Source: Synechococcales cyanobacterium GL140_1_metabat_312
GTDB lineage: Bacteria > Cyanobacteriota > Cyanobacteriia > Leptolyngbyales > Leptolyngbyaceae
Length of the DNA stretch: 33,650 nt
NCBI GenBank assembly: GCA_025351345.1
Contig: JANXWB010000083.1
Span: 1-33,650, forward strand
Reading direction: 5' to 3'
A program made the position numbers and the translations under genes. Shown here in pieces: positions 16,673-25,302 of this stretch. Numbering within the stretch: the first letter of the stretch is position 1; each line of letters opens with the position of its first letter. The notes below the pieces were generated by a model. It was not told where the DNA came from. It was given only the letters and a program-made list of their open reading frames with translations, and did not search any database.

Positions 16673-17686
16673 ATGACAGACGCAAAACCAGAACCCCAGA
16701 CCTCAGATGTGCCAGATGGAACGGAGGCAAAAGACAACAGATCGGCCCGTGCCCGCCAAATGATGGGCATGAAAGGTGCTGACGTGAAGGAAACGTCAAT
16801 TTGGAAAATCCGGCTACAACTGATGAAACCCGTGACCTGGATCCCGCTGATGTGGGGCGTGTTGTGTGGGGCGGCTTCGTCGGGCGGCTTCACTTGGACC
16901 TTTGAAAATGTCGCGATTTCCTTGGCTTGTATGCTGATGTCTGGGCCACTTTTGACAGGCTATACCCAAACTATCAATGACTATTACGATCGGGAAATTG
17001 ACGCAATCAACGAACCCTACCGTCCCATTCCATCCGGGGCCATTTCGTTGAAACAAGTCCAAGCGCAGTTTTGGGTGTTGTTATTGGCCGGAAATACGGT
17101 TGCCGGGTTACTAGATTTGTGGGCCGGGCACACCTTCCCAACGCTATTACTAATGTCCCTAGGCGGATCACTGGTGTCCTATATCTACTCCGCGCCGCCG
17201 CTAAAATTGAAACAAAATGGCTGGTTAGGAAATTATGCGCTGGGTGCGAGTTATATCGCGCTGCCTTGGTGGGCAGGTCATGCGTTGTTTGGGCAGTTGA
17301 ACTGGACCATTGTTATTCTGACGCTGTTCTATAGTCTAGCGGGTTTGGGAATTGCTATTGTCAACGATTTTAAAAGTGTTGAAGGCGATCGGGCCTTGGG
17401 TCTCGACTCCTTGCCTGTGATGTTCGGCATTCAGAAAGCCTCGTGGATTTGCGTGTTGATGATTGACGTATTTCAGGCATTGATGGCGGTCTATTTAATT
17501 AGCGTCCACCAAAACCTATACGCCACTATTTTGATCCTATTTATCATTCCGCAGATTACCTTTCAGGACATGTATTTTCTCCGCGACCCCGTTAAAAATG
17601 ACGTGAAATATCAAGCCAGTGCGCAGCCGTTTTTAGTGTTGGGTATGTTAGTAACGGGGATTGCGTTGGGCCATTCTGTTATCTAA
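16673..17686 (+). CDS. chlG: Chlorophyll synthase (UbiA-type prenyltransferase)
   Basis: ChlG attaches geranylgeranyl or phytyl diphosphate to chlorophyllide a in the membrane, the last step of chlorophyll a synthesis. The first Asp-rich motif is NDYYDREIDAINEPYRPIP (about residues 101-120) and the second region reads NDFKSVEGDRALGLDSLPV. About eight to nine hydrophobic helices follow a polar N-terminal segment of ~45 residues. The phrase EPYRPIPSGAIS distinguishes ChlG from other UbiA enzymes. Length of 337 residues is usual. It is 21 bases behind the Get3-like gene and is followed by a strong terminator. Confidence 0.96.
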   Translation: MTDAKPEPQTSDVPDGTEAKDNRSARARQMMGMKGADVKETSIWKIRLQLMKPVTWIPLMWGVLCGAASSGGFTWTFENVAISLACMLMSGPLLTGYTQTINDYYDREIDAINEPYRPIPSGAISLKQVQAQFWVLLLAGNTVAGLLDLWAGHTFPTLLLMSLGGSLVSYIYSAPPLKLKQNGWLGNYALGASYIALPWWAGHALFGQLNWTIVILTLFYSLAGLGIAIVNDFKSVEGDRALGLDSLPVMFGIQKASWICVLMIDVFQALMAVYLISVHQNLYATILILFIIPQITFQDMYFLRDPVKNDVKYQASAQPFLVLGMLVTGIALGHSVI

Positions 17687-17712
17687 GCCTCACATTTAGA
17701 TGCTTGTTTAAG

Positions 17713-17762
17713 AATGATGAGTCCGATCGGACCAAGACCACCGACAGGACTCATTATTTTTT
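17713..17762 (+). terminator. Rho-independent terminator after chlG
   Basis: AATGATGAGTCC pairs with GGACTCATTATT (one G-U pair) around a loop of about 22 bases, with a T run immediately after. Confidence 0.82.
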
Positions 17763-17876
17763 AGCTTTTAATTCTTAGAGGGCTTTGACAAAACGTCCTT
17801 TGTCCTTAATACTTCCAATTACTGTTTGTGTTACGACGATTAGTTATTTGAATCACTATTTATTAGGAATCCCCGC

Positions 17877-20246
17877 GTGGTCAAGTTCGGCTTTAATCGC
17901 TTTAAGAATTCATCTAATACAGACTCTCCCGATCAGACAGAGACTGTGGGCCGTCGATCGCGGCGTACCCGGCGCAGTTCAGAATCTCAGGAGTCGGACT
18001 TGAAATATAGGGCGCTCGATCGTTGGGAACAGATCCGACATAGATTCCCTTCTCCGCTTAAGAAGACGCGAAACCAGATAGTATTGGCGACTTTGTTTGT
18101 TGGGTTAGGCGGTTTGACCTATGGCTACTGGAAAATTGAAGGCGAGCTACCGGAGATTAGTACTCTTAGTGCATTTGTTCGTCCTGGAACGCTGACGGTC
18201 AAGGCGATGGACGGAACAGCAATTTTGCAAACTGGGCCTGTAACTCGCGATAAGTTGCCCCTTGATAAGCTTCCAAAACAAGTCATTAATGCTTTTATTG
18301 CCGCAGAAGATCGTCGGTTTTATCAGCACAATGGCGTGGATTATTTGGGACTAACGCGGGCGATTGGACGAAATATATCCAAAGGAGAAATGCTTGAAGG
18401 CGCCAGTACCTTGACGCAGCAACTTGCCCGGATGGTCTTCCTGAACCAAGATCGCAGCTTGATTCGGAAGATTCGCGAGGCAATGTTGGCTCAGAAGCTA
18501 GAGCGTGAAGTCAGCAAAGATCAGATCCTAGAAAAATATCTGAACATGGTTTACCTAGGTTCTGAAGCCTATGGTGTGGGGGATGCAGCTTGGGTCTATT
18601 TCAGCAAACCCGTCAGTGACTTGACCTTGGGTGAGTCCGCGATGATTGCGGGATTACCGCCAGCGCCAAGTGATTATTCGCCCCTTGTGAATCCCGATAT
18701 CGCTAAAATTCGTCGAGATATTGTACTTGAACGAATGGAAGAGCAAGGCTTTATTACCGCTGATCAAAAGAGTAAAGCCCGATCGGAAGCCATTACCCTA
18801 AAACCTGAAACCCCCAAACATCTCTATAGCACCAGCCCTTATTTCACCTCTTATGTTCAGCAAGAACTTTCCAAATATGTCTCTAAAGATATTTTGGAGT
18901 ATGGCGGCTTGACTGTCGAGACAACGTTGAATCCTGAATGGCAAAAAGCAGCGGAAGACGCAGTTCAGGAAACGATTAAATTGGATGGCCCAGGACAAGG
19001 GTTTGAGCAGGCGGCATTAGTGGCGATCGATCCGAGTAATGGTGAAATTCGGGCCTTAGTGGGCGGCTATGACTATTACAAAGAAAGTCAGTTTAACCGG
19101 GCAACCCAAGCTCAACGTCAACCGGGTTCCACCTTCAAAGCCTTTGTTTATGGCGCGGGGATTGCCGCAGGGTTTTCGCCTTATCGCAGCTATGTTGATG
19201 CGCCTTATGTTGTGGACGGTTACGAACCCAAGAACTACGGCGGAAAATATTCTGGTGCGATGCTGGATATGCGATCGGCCCTGACTAAATCCGTTAATGT
19301 TGTTGCGGTAAAAATTTTGCTAGATGTGGGATTTGAACCTGTGATGGATCTCGCAAAGAGAGCGGGCATTGAATCTCCTATGCACGACACCTATTCTCTG
19401 GCGTTGGGAGCCTATGAGGTCAATCTTTTAGAACTCACCAGCGGCTACGGAACGTTCGCGGCCAAAGGCCAACATACGAAATCTCATGCAATCACGCGTA
19501 TTGTCGATAACAAGGGCAAAGAGATTTATAAAGCAAAATATGACTCGGAACAGGTGATGGATGTAGAGTCGGCGGCGATTACGACTTGGATGATGGAAAG
19601 CGTAGTTAATAACGGTACCGGATCACCAGCAGCCTTGCCCGATCGAGCGGTAGCTGGGAAAACTGGCACTTCAGAACAGGCTAGAGACCTATGGTTTGTC
19701 GGCTACATTCCTCAAGTGGTTGCAGGGGTGTGGTTAGGAAACGACGACAGCGCCCCAACGGCAGGCAGCAGCAGCACGGCGGCGGCGACTTGGGGGCAGT
19801 TTATGCGGAAAGTGATTAAGGGAATGCCCCAGGAGAAGTTCGCTGAACTACCGAAGGATCTGGACGATCGTAAAGGCACAATCAAAGCCAAAAAAGTTAC
19901 GCCCAACAATGCCTACTCGAAGAGCTTTCAGTCCACGCCTGAGAAAAGTAATTGGCGCGATCGTGCGGTGGAGGAACCCCGAGAAGTCAAACGCGACAGG
20001 GAACCGGAACCCGAATCGCCTCGCAGTTCGGAACGCCATCGTGACTATGAGCCAGCGCCTCCTATCAAAGATGTTGCGCCACCTGAACGCTCCAAGCCCG
20101 ACCCTGCACCTGTTAAACCCGCTCTCCCCTCCCGCTCCCCAGACCCCTATATTCCCCCAGCCATCCGAGATCCAGACCCGATTGCCCCGGAGCCATCCCC
20201 TGCCCCCGTTCCAACTGTTGCGGCTCCACCCGTTCCAAAAAAGTAG
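17877..20246 (+). CDS. Class A penicillin-binding protein (PBP1A family)
   Basis: A bifunctional peptidoglycan synthase. After a basic cytoplasmic tail (RRSRRTRRSS) there is one transmembrane helix near residues 66-82. The GT51 glycosyltransferase domain shows AAEDRRFYQHNGVD and GASTLTQQLARM. The transpeptidase domain has Ser418 and Lys421 in GSTFK, the SxN motif in KSVNVV, and KTG at Lys595 (VAGKTGTSEQ). The last ~130 residues are low-complexity, rich in Pro, Glu, Arg and Asp. The start is GTG at 17877, with AGGAA seven bases upstream. Length of 789 residues is at the large end because of the proline-rich tail. Confidence 0.94.
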   Translation: MVKFGFNRFKNSSNTDSPDQTETVGRRSRRTRRSSESQESDLKYRALDRWEQIRHRFPSPLKKTRNQIVLATLFVGLGGLTYGYWKIEGELPEISTLSAFVRPGTLTVKAMDGTAILQTGPVTRDKLPLDKLPKQVINAFIAAEDRRFYQHNGVDYLGLTRAIGRNISKGEMLEGASTLTQQLARMVFLNQDRSLIRKIREAMLAQKLEREVSKDQILEKYLNMVYLGSEAYGVGDAAWVYFSKPVSDLTLGESAMIAGLPPAPSDYSPLVNPDIAKIRRDIVLERMEEQGFITADQKSKARSEAITLKPETPKHLYSTSPYFTSYVQQELSKYVSKDILEYGGLTVETTLNPEWQKAAEDAVQETIKLDGPGQGFEQAALVAIDPSNGEIRALVGGYDYYKESQFNRATQAQRQPGSTFKAFVYGAGIAAGFSPYRSYVDAPYVVDGYEPKNYGGKYSGAMLDMRSALTKSVNVVAVKILLDVGFEPVMDLAKRAGIESPMHDTYSLALGAYEVNLLELTSGYGTFAAKGQHTKSHAITRIVDNKGKEIYKAKYDSEQVMDVESAAITTWMMESVVNNGTGSPAALPDRAVAGKTGTSEQARDLWFVGYIPQVVAGVWLGNDDSAPTAGSSSTAAATWGQFMRKVIKGMPQEKFAELPKDLDDRKGTIKAKKVTPNNAYSKSFQSTPEKSNWRDRAVEEPREVKRDREPEPESPRSSERHRDYEPAPPIKDVAPPERSKPDPAPVKPALPSRSPDPYIPPAIRDPDPIAPEPSPAPVPTVAAPPVPKK

Positions 20247-20307
20247 ATGTCAACGAAAAACTTCTCAGGCATCCTTTAAATAGATTAGCTAGTATTCTGG
20301 GACTTAA

Positions 20308-21909
20308 ATGGAAAAGATTAGGGACTCTATTGTTTATCTCCTAGGTTGCGGGTGCGGAACTGTTGACTACTTAACAGTTCGAGGCTATGAGTTACTTAAA
20401 CGGGCGGATGTTGTTGTCTTTGATGCCCTAATAGACCAAGATCTATTGGATTTATTGCCCCTAAATTGCGATCGGATTAATGTGGGGAAACGGGGTGGTC
20501 AACCTAGTCTTAAACAGTCAGAAATCGATCGAATTTTAGTTAATGCTTGTAATGGTAAAGCTTGTGTAATTCGGTTAAAAACAGGCGATCCGTTTATCTT
20601 TGGGCGGACAACCTCTGAAATTCAAGCGCTAAGAAATGCAGGCATTAACTATGAAGTGATTCCAGGAATTTCATCTGCAATAGCGGCTCCATTATTTGCC
20701 AGCATTCCTTTAACAGATGCCGTATTAAGTCGAAGTTTTACAGTATTGAGTGCCCATGAACCAGACACAATTGATTGGGCAATATTCGCACCCTTGGATA
20801 CATTAGTCATTTTAATGGGCGCACGATCGTTGCCTCAAATTGTTAGTGCGTTAGTGAATCAAAGCCGATCGACCGAGACTGCGATCGCGATTATTCGGTG
20901 GGCAGGTCAGCCAGAACAACAAGTTTGGGTCGGAACGTTGGGAAACATTGTACAGATTACAAAAGGGGAATCGTTGTCGCCTTGCATTATCGTCATCGGT
21001 GAAGTTGTGCGGCTACGGGAGTTCTTGTTGCCTTTGAATCCAGTGCAAGATTCCTCACTCTTGTCTAGTGCAATATACAATTTAGATTCTTCTGACCTAT
21101 ATCTAAGTGATGAACCAACATCATTAATGACCAAACCTTTGAGCGCTCATACTGTTCTTGTGACCCGATCGGCAGAGCAATCGCCTACATTTTCAAACCT
21201 ACTAATTGAACAAGATGCAAAAATAGTTGAAATGCCAACCTTAGAAATTTTTCCGCCGTCAGATTGGGGTGAATTAGATCAGGCGATCGCACAGATTAAG
21301 ACCTATGACTGGTTAATTTTAACGTCAGCTAATGCCGTAGATTATTTTTTCGATCGATTCATCTCACAAGGCCAAGACTTACGAACATTGGCAAACTGTA
21401 AAATTGCAGTTGTGGGTAAGAAAACCGCTAGATTCTTAAAAGCACGCGGATTCATTCCAGATTTTATGCCGCCTGAGTTTGTTGCAGATTCATTAATTGA
21501 TCATTTCCCAACTTCGATCGTAGGCTTGAAACTCCTTTTTCCCCGCGTCGAATCGGGTGGACGGGACGTATTAGTCAAATCATTCCTTGCTGCCGGAGCA
21601 ATAGTGAATGAAGTTGCCGCTTATCAATCTAGCTGTCCTACAACGGCAGACCCAAAAGCGATCGCGGCTTTAAAGTCAGGCCAAATTACGATCGTTACCT
21701 TTGCTAGTTCCAAAACAGTGCAGAATTTTTATCAATTGGTTCAGTCAGCGATCGGGCCAGATTTGAATGCGATTTTGAATAATATTTCTATTGCGTCGAT
21801 CGGTCCCCAAACGTCAAAAACCTGCCAAGAATTGTTTGGGCGAGTTGATGTAGAGGCATCAGAATATACCTTAGAAGGATTGGTTGACGCGATTGTTCGA
21901 TCGGTTTAA
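20308..21909 (+). CDS. Uroporphyrinogen-III C-methyltransferase / uroporphyrinogen-III synthase fusion
   Basis: The N-terminal ~245 residues form a CobA/SUMT domain, which methylates uroporphyrinogen III towards siroheme and cobalamin; family signatures are DVVVFDALID, VGKRGGQPSLKQ, RLKTGDPFIFGR and PGISSAIAAP. The C-terminal half (about 280-533) is a HemD domain that cyclises hydroxymethylbilane (LILTSANAVDYFF, VVGKKTARFLKARG, LLFPRVESGGRDVL). Such CobA-HemD fusions occur in several bacterial groups. The SAM-loop near the N-terminus reads GCGCGTVD where GAGPGDPD is usual, keeping the glycine pattern but changing Pro and Asp. It begins 61 bases after the PBP gene. Confidence 0.88.
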   Translation: MEKIRDSIVYLLGCGCGTVDYLTVRGYELLKRADVVVFDALIDQDLLDLLPLNCDRINVGKRGGQPSLKQSEIDRILVNACNGKACVIRLKTGDPFIFGRTTSEIQALRNAGINYEVIPGISSAIAAPLFASIPLTDAVLSRSFTVLSAHEPDTIDWAIFAPLDTLVILMGARSLPQIVSALVNQSRSTETAIAIIRWAGQPEQQVWVGTLGNIVQITKGESLSPCIIVIGEVVRLREFLLPLNPVQDSSLLSSAIYNLDSSDLYLSDEPTSLMTKPLSAHTVLVTRSAEQSPTFSNLLIEQDAKIVEMPTLEIFPPSDWGELDQAIAQIKTYDWLILTSANAVDYFFDRFISQGQDLRTLANCKIAVVGKKTARFLKARGFIPDFMPPEFVADSLIDHFPTSIVGLKLLFPRVESGGRDVLVKSFLAAGAIVNEVAAYQSSCPTTADPKAIAALKSGQITIVTFASSKTVQNFYQLVQSAIGPDLNAILNNISIASIGPQTSKTCQELFGRVDVEASEYTLEGLVDAIVRSV

Positions 21910-21995
21910 TCCTAATATTGGTGATGAACATCTCAAATTGCGGCTAGAATAAGTATGTTTCATACTAAAGAATAAGCATTTATCGATCGATTGCC

Positions 21996-22925
21996 ATGTA
22001 TCTCCAAGACAAATACATCAGTCTACTCACAGATTTTGGCTTTAAACGTGTCTTCGGGACTGAGCCAAATAAAGACTTGTTGATCGATTTTCTCAATACA
22101 CTTCTCCCCCCTCACCATCAAATTAAAGATCTCTCGTTCAAAAATAATGAGAATTTAGGAAGCACCCCAATTGACCGTAAAGCAATTTTTGATATTTATT
22201 GTCAAGCGCAAAATGGTGAACGGTTCATTGTAGAAATCCAGAAAGCAAAGCAGAATTTTTTCAAGGACCGAAGCGTTTATTATTCAACCTTTCCGATTCA
22301 GGAGCAGGCGCTTAAAGGTGAGTGGAATTTTAAGCTGAGTCCGGTTTATACCGTGGGCATTTTAGATTTTGTCTTTGATGATCACAAGCATGACGAGACA
22401 ATTGTTCATGTTGTTGAACTCAAAAATCAACATTGTGACGTGTTTTATGAAAAACTTAAATTTATTTATATTGAGCTACCTAAATTCACTAAATCTGTCA
22501 ATGAGTTAGAAAGTCGTCGCGATAAGTGGCTTTTTCTTCTTAAACATTTGGCTGAGTTAACCGATCGGCCTGATCTGCTCCAAGACAGTATTTTTAGCCA
22601 ACTATTTGAAGTCGCAGAGATTGCTAATTTTTCACGCGTTGAACAAGATGGCTACCAAAATAGTCTTAAGTACTACCGTGATATGAATAATGTTGTAGAC
22701 ACTTCTAGAGAGGAAGGAAAAAAAGAAGGACGAGAAGAAGGACAACGATCGCTTATTCTCCGCCAATTGACTCGCTGTGTGGGAATCCTGCCTGACAACT
22801 TCAGCGATCGCATTCAAGTACTACCGATCGCTGAGATTGGAATTTTAGCTGAGACGTTGTTAGATTTTAACAATTTAGATGATTTGAGAGATTGGCTAGA
22901 TAGGAATGAAGATGGACGATCGTGA
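21996..22925 (+). CDS. Rpn-family PD-(D/E)XK nuclease-like protein with C-terminal DUF4351
   Basis: Rpn/YhgA-like proteins carry a PD-(D/E)XK nuclease core and are abundant, multi-copy and often annotated as putative transposases in cyanobacteria. The opening YISLLTDFGFKRVFGTEPNK is typical. The nuclease core is visible as Asp in AIFDIYCQAQNGERF followed by VEIQKAK (the ExK element). A charged EEGKKEGREEGQ linker leads to a DUF4351-like C-terminus (LPDNFSDRIQVLPIAEI to LDDLRDWL). The frame of 309 residues is intact. Real activity is unclear: relatives promote RecA-independent recombination in E. coli, but many copies have unknown roles. It sits alone between cobA-hemD and a convergent gene. 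Confidence 0.85.
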   Translation: MYLQDKYISLLTDFGFKRVFGTEPNKDLLIDFLNTLLPPHHQIKDLSFKNNENLGSTPIDRKAIFDIYCQAQNGERFIVEIQKAKQNFFKDRSVYYSTFPIQEQALKGEWNFKLSPVYTVGILDFVFDDHKHDETIVHVVELKNQHCDVFYEKLKFIYIELPKFTKSVNELESRRDKWLFLLKHLAELTDRPDLLQDSIFSQLFEVAEIANFSRVEQDGYQNSLKYYRDMNNVVDTSREEGKKEGREEGQRSLILRQLTRCVGILPDNFSDRIQVLPIAEIGILAETLLDFNNLDDLRDWLDRNEDGRS

Positions 22926-22994
22926 GGCTACGGTCTAATTAACTCTCAATAATTGATTGGGGGAGTGCGAATCCTAACGACCATCTCAAAAATC

Positions 22995-23390
22995 TCAACT
23001 ATCGATCGCAAATCCCTTCAAATCATCTAAATTCACAACTTCCAAAGCCTTCTCATGACAAGCTTCTAACATCACCAAGGGCGCAACTCCCGCTAAAAAT
23101 GCTTCTTGCCATCTGGAAACACAAAGACACCAGCGATCGCCCGCTTTTAAGCCTGGAAACTGATAGGCCGGAATCGCCGTAGACAAATCATTGCCGCGCG
23201 ACTTTGAAAAGGCCAAAAACTCAGATGTCACCTGGGCACAAACGGTATGACTGCCATGGTCCATTGGTCCGGTTTGACAAAAGCCATCTCGATAAAAACC
23301 CGTCACAGGAGCAGTACAGCAACAGCGTAACTCAGTTCCTAAAACGTTTTTTGGCCGTGAACTAATCTCGCCACCCATATCACTACCCAT
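22995..23390 (-). CDS. DUF2237 family protein
   Basis: The 131-residue product matches the DUF2237 pattern: NVLGTELRCCCTAPVTGFYR, TGPMDHGSHTVCAQVTSEFL, FSKSRGNDLSTAIP, FPGLKAGDRWCLCVSRWQEA and APLVMLEACHEKALE. The many conserved cysteines suggest a metal site or redox chemistry, but the function is unknown. The ATG at 23388-23390 has AAAGG eight bases upstream; an upstream GTG would add three residues. It is the last gene of a minus-strand row that begins with plsY, 66 bases after tatC. Confidence 0.85.
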   Translation of the reverse strand: MGSDMGGEISSRPKNVLGTELRCCCTAPVTGFYRDGFCQTGPMDHGSHTVCAQVTSEFLAFSKSRGNDLSTAIPAYQFPGLKAGDRWCLCVSRWQEAFLAGVAPLVMLEACHEKALEVVNLDDLKGFAIDS

Positions 23391-23456
23391 AAATATCACC
23401 TTTATCCTATTTAAAAAATCATAAACTGAGTTTCAGCATCCTGAACAGTATCCAAG

Positions 23457-24281
23457 TTATTTGCCAAGCAACTTAACTAAAACTACGCCGCCCATATACA
23501 GCGCCAACACGGCCCCTCCTAACAAACTCTGGGTCAACGGATCCGTAGATGGCGTAATCACCGCACCTAAGATCGCCGCACCGACTAAGACATAACGCCA
23601 AGCTGACAACATTTGCTTCGAGGAGACCACACCCAAAAATCCCAACAGCGCCTGTACGATCGGAATCTGAAATGCTAACCCCGTACTAAACATTAACAAC
23701 AATACAAACTCAAAATATTTATCAATTGACCAAGCCTGCTCCACCACATCTTCGCCATAGGAAACAAAGAAATTCAAAGCGGCGGGGATTAAGGCGAAGT
23801 ATGAGAACGCCAATCCAGCTAAAAACAAAAAGCTCGATCCAAACATTACCGGAGCAATAAACCGCTTCTCTTTTCGAGTTAGTCCCGGTGTGACATAGGC
23901 CACAATTTGATAAAGAATAAACGGGGCCGAAAGCGTCAACCCAGCGTAGCCCGCTGTTTTAATAGAAACAAAAAAGAATTCCCCTGGTGATAATTGCAAA
24001 AATTTAACGCCCTGCGCGGGGACTTCCAAAAGTTTGACAATCGGTTTGACCTGAGTAAAGCAACCTGCAATACAAACGCCCACGGCACCCAACGAGTAGA
24101 AAATCCGTTGACGTAATTCTTCCAAATGATCAAACACTGACATTTCCACATCGTTTGAATCATCATCAAACGTGGAATCTTGCATCAGATTCGAGTTGTT
24201 ATCGAGTGCCATAATTGCCGCATTCCGATCGGCGATTGTCGCGTCGTCAATATTTGATTCCAGATTGGAAGGGGCCGTCAT
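23457..24281 (-). CDS. tatC: Twin-arginine translocase subunit TatC
   Basis: TatC is the multi-spanning receptor of the Tat pathway, which exports folded proteins with RR signal peptides across plasma and thylakoid membranes. After an acidic N-terminal extension of about 45 residues comes the conserved [14 protein letters not shown], followed by six hydrophobic helices including [23 protein letters not shown] and the periplasmic FNMSP-type region ([21 protein letters not shown]). The ending [23 protein letters not shown] is characteristic. Length of 274 residues is near normal. TatA/B genes are not in the window. Confidence 0.95.
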   Translation of the reverse strand: MTAPSNLESNIDDATIADRNAAIMALDNNSNLMQDSTFDDDSNDVEMSVFDHLEELRQRIFYSLGAVGVCIAGCFTQVKPIVKLLEVPAQGVKFLQLSPGEFFFVSIKTAGYAGLTLSAPFILYQIVAYVTPGLTRKEKRFIAPVMFGSSFLFLAGLAFSYFALIPAALNFFVSYGEDVVEQAWSIDKYFEFVLLLMFSTGLAFQIPIVQALLGFLGVVSSKQMLSAWRYVLVGAAILGAVITPSTDPLTQSLLGGAVLALYMGGVVLVKLLGK

Positions 24282-24333
24282 GTCTAGTCAATCCCGATAC
24301 TAGAGTTATTTTATGTCATACCTTAGACGATCG

Positions 24334-24789
24334 TCATGCCAAGGTTGTTAAACCATTAAAATAATCTTGCAATTGTCGATCGTGGTCGTGGGAAAGATTC
24401 CCCAAGGGTATCGCCGCCGGATAAAAGGCTTTCAGTTCCATCACTTCTAATGGATCAGTAATTTTCATCGAACCCGTAGCCTCCACTTCCACCACCACAC
24501 AAATCGAGTGCATTCGAGGATCCCGATCGAAGTCTGAATACACACCCACCAAGCGAGAAATCTTCGTCACCTCCAAGCCCGTCTCTTCCCTTAATTCACG
24601 TTCTACAGCGGTCGGAAGATCCTCGCCCCAATCCACAATTCCACCGGGTAGACTCCATAAGCCATTGTCCCGACGGCGTAACATGGCGATACGTCCATCG
24701 GGGAGTTTTGCGATGATGCTAGTTCCAGTAACGGGATGTCGGAAAACCACACCCATCGCATTTTTTAGAAAGTGCAAAACTCGTTTCAT
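24334..24789 (-). CDS. Nudix hydrolase
   Basis: Nudix enzymes hydrolyse nucleoside diphosphates linked to another group. The Nudix box is complete and falls at residues 50-72: Gly50, Glu56, then RELREETGL with the metal-binding glutamates. The preceding LRRRDNGLWSLPGG is typical of the class that acts on nucleotide sugars or oxidised nucleotides; the substrate cannot be told. Length of 151 residues is standard. It lies between prxQ and tatC with gaps of 30 and 52 bases. Confidence 0.9.
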   Translation of the reverse strand: MKRVLHFLKNAMGVVFRHPVTGTSIIAKLPDGRIAMLRRRDNGLWSLPGGIVDWGEDLPTAVERELREETGLEVTKISRLVGVYSDFDRDPRMHSICVVVEVEATGSMKITDPLEVMELKAFYPAAIPLGNLSHDHDRQLQDYFNGLTTLA

Positions 24790-24819
24790 GGGTAGAAGGA
24801 GAGGTTATTTCTCCCTAGC

Positions 24820-25278
24820 TTAAGGAATATCTTGCAAAACAAGGGCCGGATGCAGTTCGGGTTTTACTTTTTTATAGAACTTCGCAATAGTTCCATCGGG
24901 CGCAATCAGGACAGTATTGCGGATAATGCCCATAAATTCCTTACCCATAAATTTCTTAAGTCCATAACTTTCGTAGCCAACAGACATTTCACCGCCTTCA
25001 TCAATTAGAAGCTGAAACGGTAGGCTGAGCTTGGTGATGAACTTATTATGAGATGCGGCATCATCAGTACTAACGCCATAGATAACGGCGTTTTTGGCGG
25101 TAAACTCAGCTTGTAAATCGCGGAATCCGACAGCTTCTTTAATGCAGCCAGGAGTATTATCGCGTGGATAAAAATATAGAACAACCCATTTTCCCTGAAG
25201 CGATTCTAATGAAATAGGATTGCCATTTGAATCGGGCAATGTGAACAGCGGGGCGGGACTACCGATCGTCAAAGTCAT
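24820..25278 (-). CDS. Peroxiredoxin, Bcp/PrxQ type, single cysteine
   Basis: Thiol peroxidases of this class reduce hydrogen peroxide and organic peroxides. The active-site motif is FYPRDNTPGC with the peroxidatic Cys45, and the partner arginine is in IIRNTVLIAPDG. The residue five positions later, often the resolving cysteine of PrxQ, is Val here, and no other cysteine exists in the 152 residues, so it must work as a 1-Cys enzyme with an external thiol. The ending is VLQDIP. It begins 24 bases after the preceding gene in a probable operon. Confidence 0.92.
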   Translation of the reverse strand: MTLTIGSPAPLFTLPDSNGNPISLESLQGKWVVLYFYPRDNTPGCIKEAVGFRDLQAEFTAKNAVIYGVSTDDAASHNKFITKLSLPFQLLIDEGGEMSVGYESYGLKKFMGKEFMGIIRNTVLIAPDGTIAKFYKKVKPELHPALVLQDIP

Positions 25279-25302
25279 AGGAATTTTTAGGAGATTAGGA
25301 AT

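Noticed and set aside
22700-22750. Purine-rich repeats in the Rpn gene as a microsatellite or regulatory element
   Set aside because: They encode the EEGKKEGREEGQ linker that is usual in this protein family.
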